From assembly GCA_900550735.1 (NCBI GenBank), contig URTD01000090.1, positions 1 through 7,235 on the forward strand: a stretch of 7,235 nucleotides of DNA, written 5' to 3'. The position numbers and the translations under genes are program-made. This stretch comes from an uncultured Collinsella sp. (lineage in GTDB: Bacteria > Actinomycetota > Coriobacteriia > Coriobacteriales > Coriobacteriaceae). Numbering within the stretch: position 1 is the stretch's first letter; the number at the start of each line of letters is the position of its first letter. The notes under the pieces were generated by a model. It was not told the origin of the DNA. It saw only the letters and a program-made list of their open reading frames with translations, and did not search any database. This document shows, piece after piece, positions 1 to 6,636 of this stretch.

Positions 1-1449
1 CAGACGCTGCTGCAAAACGGCCTGCGCTCACGCGTGGTGCTCGAGGCCGACGGCAAGCTCATGGACGGCACCGATGTTGCCGTCGCCTGCCTGCTGGGTG
101 CCGAGGAGTTTGGCTTTGCGACCATGCCGCTCATCTCCATGGGCTGCCTCATGCAGCGCGACTGCCAGCAGGACACCTGCCCGGCCGGCATCGCGACGCA
201 AAACTGCCGCCTGCGTCACGGCTTCCGCGGTAAGCCCGAGCACGTTGAGCACTTTATGCTCTTTGTGGCCGAGCAGCTGCGCGAGATCATGGCGAGCCTG
301 GGCTTCCGCACCGTCGACGAGATGGTCGGCCATCCCGAGTGCTTGCGCCAGATCGAGGTCCCGGGCAACCGCAAGGCCAACCTGCTCGATCTGTCGCCCG
401 TGCTGGCGAGCGCGGCCTGCGAGTTCGGTGCCCACATCCCGGGTGCCGACGGCCGTCACTTCCTGCCCCAGATGGCCGCGGACAGCGAGCTCGACAAGAC
501 GCTCGACTCCACGTTGTTTGTGCCCTATACGGCCGATGCCCGTGCGCACCTGCGCCCGATTCGCTTCCGCGCCGACATCGCCAACGTCAACCGCTGCGTG
601 GGCACCATCCTGGGCAACGCGGTGACCAAGGCACATCCCGAGGGCCTGCCCGCTGGCTCCATCACCATCGATTGCGATGGTTCGGCCGGTCAAAGCTTTG
701 GCGCCTTCCTGCCGCGCGGCATTACGCTCAACGTGTGCGGCGACGCCAACGACTACTTTGGCAAGGGCCTTTCGGGCGGCGAGGTGTCGGTGCGCCCCAA
801 CCCGCATGCGACCTACAAGTTCGACGAGAACATCATCGTGGGCAACGTTGCGTTCTTTGGCGCCACGAGCGGCCGTGGCTTCATTAACGGCCTGGCAGGC
901 CAGCGCTTTGGCGTACGCAACTCCGGTGCCACGGTGGTGGTCGAGGGCTGCGGCAACCATGGCTGCGAGTACATGACGGGTGGTCTGGCGCTCATCCTGG
1001 GCGAGGTCGGGCAGAACTTCGCCGCCGGCATGACAGGCGGCGTGGCTTATGTCTTCGATCAGTACGGCACGCTCGATGCCCGTGTGAACCACGAGAGCGT
1101 TGAGCTTAAAGCCCCGACGGCCGGTGAGCTTGCGCAGATTCGTGCGCTCATCCAGGAGCACGTGGACGCGACGCAGAGCCCGCGCGGCATTAAGTTGCTC
1201 TACAGCTTTGAGACGATGAGCAAGCACTTTGTGAAGGTCATTCCGACCGAGTACGAGCGCGTGCTGGCGATTGTCGCCGCCGCCGAGGCCGTCGGCAAGA
1301 CGCATGAGCAGGCCGAGGAGCTGGCGTTTGACATTGTGACCGGTCGCGCCGACGCCGCCGATGTCGCTCGCTTTGATGTGGCGGGTGGTGTCGCTGGCGC
1401 TGTGCCCGCCGCCGCCAGCTCTGTTGCTTCGACCAAGAAGGAGGCGTAA
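1..1449 (+). CDS. gltB: Glutamate synthase large subunit, C-terminal part (5' truncated by window)
   Basis: The reading frame is open from base 1 to the TAA at 1447-1449, giving 482 visible residues of a protein that is normally about 1,500 aa. The large subunit releases ammonia from glutamine and transfers it to 2-oxoglutarate on FMN, making glutamate in the cytoplasm. The visible part starts late in the FMN-binding synthase domain. Cysteines 49, 55 and 60 (C-x5-C-x4-C, ending DTCPAGIATQ) are the 3Fe-4S cluster ligands. From about residue 255 to 365 the glycine-rich repeats of the C-terminal GXGXG beta-helix domain are clear (GLSGGEVSVRP, SGRGFINGLAGQRFGVRNSG, GCEYMTGG, GMTGGVAYVFD). The last 20 or so residues are an Ala/Ser/Val-rich tail ending KKEA, which looks unstructured. 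The N-terminal glutaminase domain lies outside the window. gltD follows after 5 nt, so the two are co-transcribed. Confidence 0.96.
   Translation, partial: QTLLQNGLRSRVVLEADGKLMDGTDVAVACLLGAEEFGFATMPLISMGCLMQRDCQQDTCPAGIATQNCRLRHGFRGKPEHVEHFMLFVAEQLREIMASLGFRTVDEMVGHPECLRQIEVPGNRKANLLDLSPVLASAACEFGAHIPGADGRHFLPQMAADSELDKTLDSTLFVPYTADARAHLRPIRFRADIANVNRCVGTILGNAVTKAHPEGLPAGSITIDCDGSAGQSFGAFLPRGITLNVCGDANDYFGKGLSGGEVSVRPNPHATYKFDENIIVGNVAFFGATSGRGFINGLAGQRFGVRNSGATVVVEGCGNHGCEYMTGGLALILGEVGQNFAAGMTGGVAYVFDQYGTLDARVNHESVELKAPTAGELAQIRALIQEHVDATQSPRGIKLLYSFETMSKHFVKVIPTEYERVLAIVAAAEAVGKTHEQAEELAFDIVTGRADAADVARFDVAGGVAGAVPAAASSVASTKKEA
1440..1444 (+). promoter_or_regulatory. Ribosome binding site of gltD inside gltB
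   Basis: GGAGG lies in the last codons of gltB, 10 nt before the gltD ATG at 1455. It fixes the gltD start and makes coupled translation likely. An alternative GTG at 1450 is out of frame with gltD. Confidence 0.7.
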
Positions 1450-1454
1450 GTGCC

Positions 1455-2936
<1,482 letters not shown>

Positions 2937-2949
2937 AGTAGTCATTTAA

Positions 2950-3000
2950 GAACGTCCCCAATGACTGGTCATTTTAAAGTGCCGGCAGTTGGGGACGTTC
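2950..3000. repeat. Inverted repeat A: 12-bp arms, 27-nt spacer, after gltD
   Basis: GAACGTCCCCAA at 2950-2961 is perfectly complementary to TTGGGGACGTTC at 2989-3000, with 27 nt between. The spacer contains a smaller hairpin, ATGAC-TG-GTCAT, at 2961-2972. The repeat starts 13 nt after the gltD stop and is followed by CCTTTT, so on the plus strand it might end gltBD transcription, although the loop is long for a standard intrinsic terminator. It shares the GGGGAC core with the repeats at 3020 and 6269 and the 27-nt spacer with those at 4071 and 6269. Confidence 0.85.
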
Positions 3001-3019
3001 CTTTTGGGCCGGCACCCGG

Positions 3020-3075
3020 GGACACTCCTTGCGGGTTTGCGACCGATTTGTCCGTTTGTCGACGCGCGAGTGTCC
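3020..3075. repeat. Inverted repeat D: 8-bp arms with GGGGAC core
   Basis: GGACACTC at 3020-3027 (preceded by GG, giving GGGGACACTCCTT) matches the reverse complement GAGTGTCC at 3068-3075, with 40 nt between. The arms are short and could be chance. The GGGGAC start and its position 19 nt after repeat A suggest a second, decayed member of the same family. Confidence 0.45.
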
Positions 3076-3314
3076 ATTCGGCGTCTTCTTGAGTTGCGGT
3101 GCTCTGCTGTTTCTGTGGTGGCCGGGGGCGCTTGGCTCAAAAGGGCGGGTTGGCCGTCTATGTTTACCTGCGGTTTTGTTGCGGTGCGCATTTTCGGTCA
3201 AGCATCCCGTCAAGTGTTTGGTCAGCATCTGGTTTGCGGCCGGAGGCCTATTTTGCCCGCGCTGGTCGTGGCTGCCCACCCTCCTCGTAAGCTCAAATTG
3301 AGGTCCATCGGTTT

Positions 3315-3321
3315 GAGGAGG
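3315..3321 (+). promoter_or_regulatory. Strong ribosome binding site of the 235-aa gene
   Basis: GAGGAGG ends 5 nt before the ATG at 3327. It is a near-ideal Shine-Dalgarno match and supports the gene being translated from this start. Confidence 0.75.
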
Positions 3322-3326
3322 ATGCC

Positions 3327-4034
3327 ATGACTGACCACGCTTTAGACCGAGCGCAGCTAGCCGGAGCCGTCGGCAACGATATTGCCGACATGGCCCATTT
3401 TTGGATGCTGCGGAAGTTCCAGTTTTTGGAGCCGGCGCGCGAACAGTTCGAGATCATTGTCGACCCGTGGCTCAGCTATTGCACCGAGCCTTCGCAAAAC
3501 GAAATCATGGCCTACAACATGGCATTTACCGATTGGCTGCTCTTCGAGCGCCCCTATCGCCATGGCAAGACGCTGCTCGAGCTGTATGTTGACGAGCCGC
3601 CGGCATCGCTTTCGCCTGCCTCGCTCAAGCGGCTCGAGCAGGTGCGCGACACGCAGTATTTCTCGCGCTTTGGCATTTTGGACAAGGATCCTGCGAACGG
3701 CATGGTTGTGCTGAAGGATACGCGCACCGACCTTCGCTTTGATGTCTACGACCCGCATATCGTGCAAAAGGAGCATTGGAGCGACGGCGCGATCGCGGTG
3801 CGGCTCGCGTGCGTCGACGATGTCTGGCTGACGGCGGGGCAGCTCTACCTGTATGACATCGCGCGCCTGAGTGACACGGCGGTCGACGGGCCGGGCGCGG
3901 TGCATCCGGAGGACCTGCAGGACGGCTTTGACACCTCGTGCATCAGCTTCTTCTTGCGTCTGGTCCGCGACATCATGGGCGCCCAGGGGCGCTACGTAAA
4001 GTCGCTCAACATCTACGAGCAGGAGTGGGAGTAG
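3327..4034 (+). CDS. Uncharacterised 235-aa cytoplasmic protein
   Basis: I do not recognise a named family. The start is well supported by the Shine-Dalgarno at 3315-3321 and the frame ends in TAG. The protein is acidic and rich in aromatics, with no signal peptide, membrane segment or cysteine cluster. Residues about 65-100 (FTDWLLFERPYRHGKTLLEL, then LSPASLKRLEQV) resemble, from memory, the conserved W-x-LF...GKTLLE...LS core in the non-SEC-C part of some SEC-C-type and related uncharacterised proteins. Residues about 110-145 (RFGILDKDPANGMVVLKD, then RFDVYDP) look like a small beta domain that would follow that core. No SEC-C metal site (C-x-C...HC) is present at the C-terminus, so if related it lacks that module. 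It stands alone between gltD and the amidohydrolase, bounded by inverted repeats on both sides, so context gives no role. It is real and expressed in all likelihood; its function is unknown. Confidence 0.85.
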   Translation: MTDHALDRAQLAGAVGNDIADMAHFWMLRKFQFLEPAREQFEIIVDPWLSYCTEPSQNEIMAYNMAFTDWLLFERPYRHGKTLLELYVDEPPASLSPASLKRLEQVRDTQYFSRFGILDKDPANGMVVLKDTRTDLRFDVYDPHIVQKEHWSDGAIAVRLACVDDVWLTAGQLYLYDIARLSDTAVDGPGAVHPEDLQDGFDTSCISFFLRLVRDIMGAQGRYVKSLNIYEQEWE

Positions 4035-4070
4035 GGGATGTGGCTGGTGTCGCCCTGCTGCCCTGACTTT

Positions 4071-4127
4071 GTCTCAATCTGTAACGTTTGGCGGCTGTTT
4101 GGGCCCGTAACTGTTACAGATCGAGAC
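4071..4127. repeat. Inverted repeat B: 15-bp arms, 27-nt spacer
   Basis: GTCTCAATCTGTAAC at 4071-4085 pairs with GTTACAGATCGAGAC at 4113-4127. There is one mismatch, A4076 against C4122; in a minus-strand transcript this becomes a U-G wobble. The spacer is 27 nt. The right arm also forms a local palindrome, GTAAC-T-GTTAC, at 4107-4117, so two alternative foldings compete. The repeat begins 36 nt after the stop of the 235-aa gene. Its arms share nothing with the GGGGAC repeats. No T-tract follows, so it is not a standard intrinsic terminator. Confidence 0.85.
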
Positions 4128-4231
4128 ATTCCCCTGATGTTGCTGGGGTGGGGCTGCAACGTATTCCGTCCCCCACATCCCCTCGTCCTTCCGTTAACCG
4201 ATATGTTCGACTTTAGATCGCTGCATTAGGT

Positions 4232-4237
4232 GATAAT
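4232..4237 (+). promoter_or_regulatory. Possible -10 element for the amidohydrolase gene
   Basis: GATAAT, in an AT-richer stretch, lies 39 nt before the ATG at 4277 and matches TATAAT at five of six positions. The best -35-like hexamer, TTCGAC at 4206-4211, is 20 nt upstream, which is longer than ideal. The promoter is plausible but unproven. Confidence 0.35.
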
Positions 4238-4262
4238 GGACAAATGTTCATGTTAATCGTGA

Positions 4263-4270
4263 GGGAGGAG
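4263..4270 (+). promoter_or_regulatory. Ribosome binding site that sets the amidohydrolase start
   Basis: GGGAGGAG lies 6 nt before the ATG at 4277. The in-frame upstream ATG at 4244 would place this site inside the coding sequence and has no comparable site of its own, so 4277 is preferred. Confidence 0.75.
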
Positions 4271-4276
4271 CTCGAT

Positions 4277-5647
4277 ATGGCGTCTGCTGATCGTTCTACG
4301 CTGTTTATCAATGCGACCATTCTGGATGGTTCGGAGCATATGGAGCCGCAACCCGATATGGCTGTGACTGTTGAGCGCGGCGTCATCACGTGGATGGGGC
4401 CGAGTGCTGTGGCGCAGGCGCCTGCGGGTGCCGAGGTCATCGAACTGGCAGGTGCGTATCTCATGCCAGGCCTCATCAATATGCATGTGCATCTGTGCGG
4501 TTCGGGCAAGCCGGTTTCGGCGGGCGATGCGGGCGCGCTGATGAAGAATCTCGATAATCCCGTGGGGCGCGCCATCGTGCGCCATATTCTCAAGGGCAGC
4601 GCCCAACAACAACTGGCAAGCGGCGTGACCACGGTGCGCGGCGCGGGCGACCCGCTGTTTGCCGATCTGGCCGTGCGCGATGCTATCGATGCCGGCAAGT
4701 ATCAGGGTCCTCGCCTGGTGGCGCCGGGAACGGGCATCACGGTGCCGGGCGGCCATGGTGCGGGCCTGTTCGCCCAGGTGGCCAACAGTCCCGCCGAGGC
4801 AGCCGAACAGGTGCGCGACCTGTATGCGCGTGGTGCCGACGTCATTAAGCTGTTCGTGACGGGCGGCGTGTTCGATGCGACCGAGGTGGGCGAGCCGGGC
4901 GTGCTGCGTATGCCAGTGGAGGTTGCCGCGGCGGCATGCAAGGCGGCGCACGATATGGGCCTTCCGGTTATGGCCCATGTCGAGAGTACCGAGGGCGTGA
5001 AGGCCGCGCTTGAGGCCGGCGTTGACACGATTGAGCACGGCGCTCCGTTGACACCCGAAATCTTGGAGCTGTACCGTGGCGCCGCGGGCACGCAGCTCGA
5101 GGGGCGTGCTCCGAGTGTGACCTGCACTATCAGCCCGGCGCTGCCGTTTGTATTGCTCGACCCGGAAAAGACCCATTCTACCGATACGCAAAAGAAGAAC
5201 GGCGACATCGTGTGCTCGGGCATCATCGAGAGCGCCCGTGCCGCACTGGAAGCTGGCGTTAAGGTGGGCCTTGGCACGGACTCAAGCTGCCCGTTCGTGA
5301 CGCAGTATGACATGTGGCGCGAGGTCGCCTATTTTGCCAAGTATGTCGGCGTGAGCAACGCCTTCGCACTGCATACAGCCACGCAGGTTAATGCCGAGCT
5401 GCTGGGGCTGGGCGGCGATACTGGCACGATCGAGTGCGGCAAGGCCGCCGATATCCTGGTGACGCGCAAGAACCCGCTCGATGACCTGTGCGCACTGCGT
5501 GAGCCGACGCACGTGATGTGTCGCGGTGATCTGGTGCGCAAGCTCAAGGTGAAGCGTATTCCCGAGGTGGACGCCGAGCTCGACGCGATTATGGCCATGC
5601 CTGCCGAGGCGTTGGCCGAGGAGCTTGCCCGCGATGGCGTAGCATAG
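4277..5647 (+). CDS. Metal-dependent amidohydrolase (imidazolonepropionase/dipeptidase-like)
   Basis: This 456-aa protein belongs to the amidohydrolase superfamily, in the group with imidazolonepropionase-like enzymes and Xaa-Pro/Xaa-Arg dipeptidases. Such enzymes hydrolyse C-N bonds using one or two metals in a TIM barrel flanked by a small beta domain. The metal ligands can be read in order: H70 and H72 (LMPGLINMHVHL), K191 in VIKLFVTGG (the likely bridging, possibly carboxylated, lysine), H234 (VMAHVES), H254 (DTIEHGAP) and the catalytic D335 (GLGTDSSCP). A GVTTVRGAG strand (116-124) and the closing GTIECGKAADILV segment (383-395) are typical. It has no signal peptide, so it is cytoplasmic. 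The start at 4277 is set by GGGAGGAG at 4263-4270. It appears monocistronic: a possible promoter lies upstream and a terminator downstream. No neighbour suggests the substrate; dipeptides or N-acyl amino acids are inferred from family only. Confidence 0.93.
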   Translation: MASADRSTLFINATILDGSEHMEPQPDMAVTVERGVITWMGPSAVAQAPAGAEVIELAGAYLMPGLINMHVHLCGSGKPVSAGDAGALMKNLDNPVGRAIVRHILKGSAQQQLASGVTTVRGAGDPLFADLAVRDAIDAGKYQGPRLVAPGTGITVPGGHGAGLFAQVANSPAEAAEQVRDLYARGADVIKLFVTGGVFDATEVGEPGVLRMPVEVAAAACKAAHDMGLPVMAHVESTEGVKAALEAGVDTIEHGAPLTPEILELYRGAAGTQLEGRAPSVTCTISPALPFVLLDPEKTHSTDTQKKNGDIVCSGIIESARAALEAGVKVGLGTDSSCPFVTQYDMWREVAYFAKYVGVSNAFALHTATQVNAELLGLGGDTGTIECGKAADILVTRKNPLDDLCALREPTHVMCRGDLVRKLKVKRIPEVDAELDAIMAMPAEALAEELARDGVA

Positions 5648-5650
5648 GTG

Positions 5651-5675
5651 TGACAAAGGGACGGTCCCTTTGTCA
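5651..5675. repeat. Compact palindrome E: 12-bp arms, 1-nt centre
   Basis: TGACAAAGGGAC at 5651-5662 and GTCCCTTTGTCA at 5664-5675 are perfect reverse complements around a single G. The repeat begins 3 nt after the amidohydrolase stop and ends 7 nt before the intrinsic terminator stem. The GGGAC core resembles the other intergenic repeats, but it lacks their 27-nt spacer. A 1-nt loop cannot form a stable RNA hairpin without opening central pairs, so a DNA-level role or a repeat origin is more likely than termination. Confidence 0.85.
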
Positions 5676-5682
5676 TAATCAA

Positions 5683-5720
5683 AAAAGCCGAGGTCTCAGC
5701 GCGAGGCCTCGGCTTTTATT
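5683..5720. terminator. Bidirectional intrinsic terminator between convergent genes
   Basis: AAAAGCCGAGG at 5683-5693 pairs with CCTCGGCTTTT at 5707-5717. The stem continues inward through a T-G wobble (5694/5706) and CTC/GAG to a 5-nt AGCGC loop, about 15 bp in all. On the plus strand it is followed by TTTTATTTT; on the minus strand by a run of six T. It can therefore stop both the amidohydrolase transcript and the oncoming zinc-ribbon gene transcript, which ends at 5740. Confidence 0.92.
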
Positions 5721-5739
5721 TTGTCCTATGGTGTAGCGG

Positions 5740-6213
5740 CTAGGAGCGCGTCTCCATCTTGGCGTGGCACTTGGGGCAGGTGACGCGGATCTTGCCCTTG
5801 CCCTTGGGGACGGAGAGCATCTGACCGCAGTTGGGGCACTTGAGGTATGCCGTGGTCTTGCGACCCTTCCACATCTTCTTGGCCGTGCGCTTGGCGCGCT
5901 CAAAGTCTTCCTTGCTGGTGCCGGCCGCGCGTGAGGTGCTGGCCGCTGCAGCGCCGCCGCCCAAGCTGGCGACGAACTTGCCCAAGCCGGGAACATTGGC
6001 GGTCGTGGCGACAAAGGCCTCGTTCTCCTTGCGACGTGCATCGATATTTTTGGACAGGCCGCGCAGCACGCCAATCACGATAACGGCGATGGCGATCCAG
6101 CTGAGCCACTGGATGCGGGCTATCGATCCGATCATCGCGATGACGATGCCGGCAAAACCCATCACGATGGTGAGTTCGTCGGCGCCATTGCGGCCTTTCA
6201 TAAAGTCATTCAT
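5740..6213 (-). CDS. Two-TM protein with C-terminal zinc ribbon
   Basis: This 157-aa protein has a short polar N-terminus, then two hydrophobic segments at about 13-34 (LTIVMGFAGIVIAMIGSIA) and 36-53 (WLSWIAIAVIVIGVLRGL). A basic, Ala/Gly-rich linker runs to about residue 120. A C-terminal zinc ribbon follows, with C126, C129, C146 and C149 (LKCPNCGQML, then VTCPKCHAKM), enough to bind one zinc. The VPKGKGKIRVTCP core is common in small zinc-ribbon proteins of Firmicutes and Actinobacteria, whose role is unknown. The likely topology is both termini cytoplasmic, with the ribbon inside. The ATG ending at 6213 is preferred over an in-frame GTG ending at 6243 because GAAAGG (complement of 6222-6227) lies 8 nt upstream. 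It lies 112 nt after csoR on the same strand, separated by an inverted repeat, so a link to copper handling is possible but unsupported. Confidence 0.85.
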   Translation of the reverse strand: MNDFMKGRNGADELTIVMGFAGIVIAMIGSIARIQWLSWIAIAVIVIGVLRGLSKNIDARRKENEAFVATTANVPGLGKFVASLGGGAAAASTSRAAGTSKEDFERAKRTAKKMWKGRKTTAYLKCPNCGQMLSVPKGKGKIRVTCPKCHAKMETRS

Positions 6214-6246
6214 GCAAATTGCCTTTCGTTCGATATGCTGCACGCC

Positions 6247-6252
6247 TTTATA
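6247..6252 (-). promoter_or_regulatory. Possible -10 element of the zinc-ribbon gene
   Basis: On the minus strand TATAAA lies about 34 nt before the ATG, with room for a short leader containing the GAAAGG ribosome site. At 17 nt spacing the -35 position would fall in the left arm of the neighbouring inverted repeat (TGTCCC, a poor match). A better TTGACC is 23 nt away, which is too far. The promoter is weakly supported. Confidence 0.35.
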
Positions 6253-6268
6253 CCCGATTTAGAGCAAG

Positions 6269-6315
6269 GGGGACAGGTCAATCTGCGCCAATGTGGTGCA
6301 AACGTACCTGTCCCC
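6269..6315. repeat. Inverted repeat C: 10-bp arms, 27-nt spacer, after csoR
   Basis: GGGGACAGGT at 6269-6278 is the perfect reverse complement of ACCTGTCCCC at 6306-6315, with 27 nt between. Inside the spacer TGCGCCA-ATG-TGGTGCA at 6284-6300 forms a second hairpin with one G-T wobble. The repeat lies 10 nt past the csoR stop in the csoR direction. No T-tract follows on the minus strand. Confidence 0.87.
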
Positions 6316-6325
6316 GATGCCCCAA

Positions 6326-6598
6326 TTACTTGGAGAGCTTGTCGACGACGCGTTCGATCTCGGCGAGCTTGGCGGCCTTGAGGTCTTCGTCGCCCGATTC
6401 GATCGCCGAAGTCACACAGCCCTCGATATGCGCCTTAAGCACGTCGGCGTTAATGCGCGCGAGGAGTGCCTGTGTGGCCATGAGCTGCGTGGAAATATCG
6501 ACGCAATAGCGGTCCTCCTCGACCATCCGCAAGATGCCGTCGATCTGACCGCGTGCCGTCTTGAGCATGCGGGTCACCGATTTGTGGTCTGCCATCAT
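6326..6598 (-). CDS. csoR: CsoR-family copper-sensing transcriptional repressor
   Basis: This 90-aa protein has the normal length for the family. It is an all-helical DNA-binding repressor that is released from its operator when Cu(I) binds. Cys32, His57 and Cys61 (RYCVDI and HIEGC) reproduce the C-x24-H-x3-C ligand spacing of Mycobacterium tuberculosis CsoR (C36, H61, C65), which argues for copper rather than nickel (RcnR) or persulfide (CstR) sensing. The N-terminal segment SVTRMLKTARGQIDGILRMVEEDR is the typical helix-1 signature, given here as its key elements TARGQ, GI and RM. The start is the ATG-ATG pair at 6598; GAGGA (complement of 6605-6609) lies 6 nt upstream. The longer open frame upstream encodes an Arg-rich shadow of copZ and is not used. 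The gene follows copZ by 38 nt in the same direction, so it probably shares the transcript and autoregulates it. Confidence 0.95.
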   Translation of the reverse strand: MMADHKSVTRMLKTARGQIDGILRMVEEDRYCVDISTQLMATQALLARINADVLKAHIEGCVTSAIESGDEDLKAAKLAEIERVVDKLSK

Positions 6599-6636
6599 GG
6601 CGGGTCCTCGTTTCTGGTCGGGGTGCGCGTGAGTCG

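Larger units (their letters stand above)
2937..3326. other. 390-nt gene-free region between gltD and the 235-aa gene
   Basis: The first third holds the inverted repeats at 2950-3000 and 3020-3075. Open frames exist on both strands (for example a plus-strand frame over 2989-3330), but none has a ribosome site, a recognisable domain or convincing composition, so I do not call them. Around 3196-3229 there is an imperfect direct repeat, GGTCAAGCATC then GGTCAGCATC, spaced 24 nt start to start. A short GGCC-GGA-GGCC hairpin at 3238-3248 is followed by TATTTT. I found no good -35/-10 pair for the downstream gene, although its promoter must lie here if it is not read through from gltD. Confidence 0.6.

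Noticed and set aside
2989..3330. Possible small genes in the gltD downstream region on either strand
   Set aside because: They overlap each other and the inverted repeats, have no Shine-Dalgarno, and their Arg/Cys/Trp-rich translations look random.
4038..4229. A 63-codon plus-strand open frame between the 235-aa gene and the amidohydrolase
   Set aside because: It runs straight through inverted repeat B, lacks a good ribosome site and encodes no recognisable protein.
4244..4276. Upstream ATG start for the amidohydrolase, 11 codons longer
   Set aside because: The strong GGGAGGAG site would then lie inside the gene. The extra residues (MFMLIVREELD) are not part of the family fold.
4253..5191. 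A 312-codon minus-strand frame opposite the amidohydrolase
   Set aside because: It is a His/Arg-rich shadow of a gene whose metal-site motifs are complete.
2950..6315. Reading the spaced palindromes as a CRISPR array
   Set aside because: The elements are kilobases apart with different arm sequences and no regularly spaced direct repeats or cas genes.
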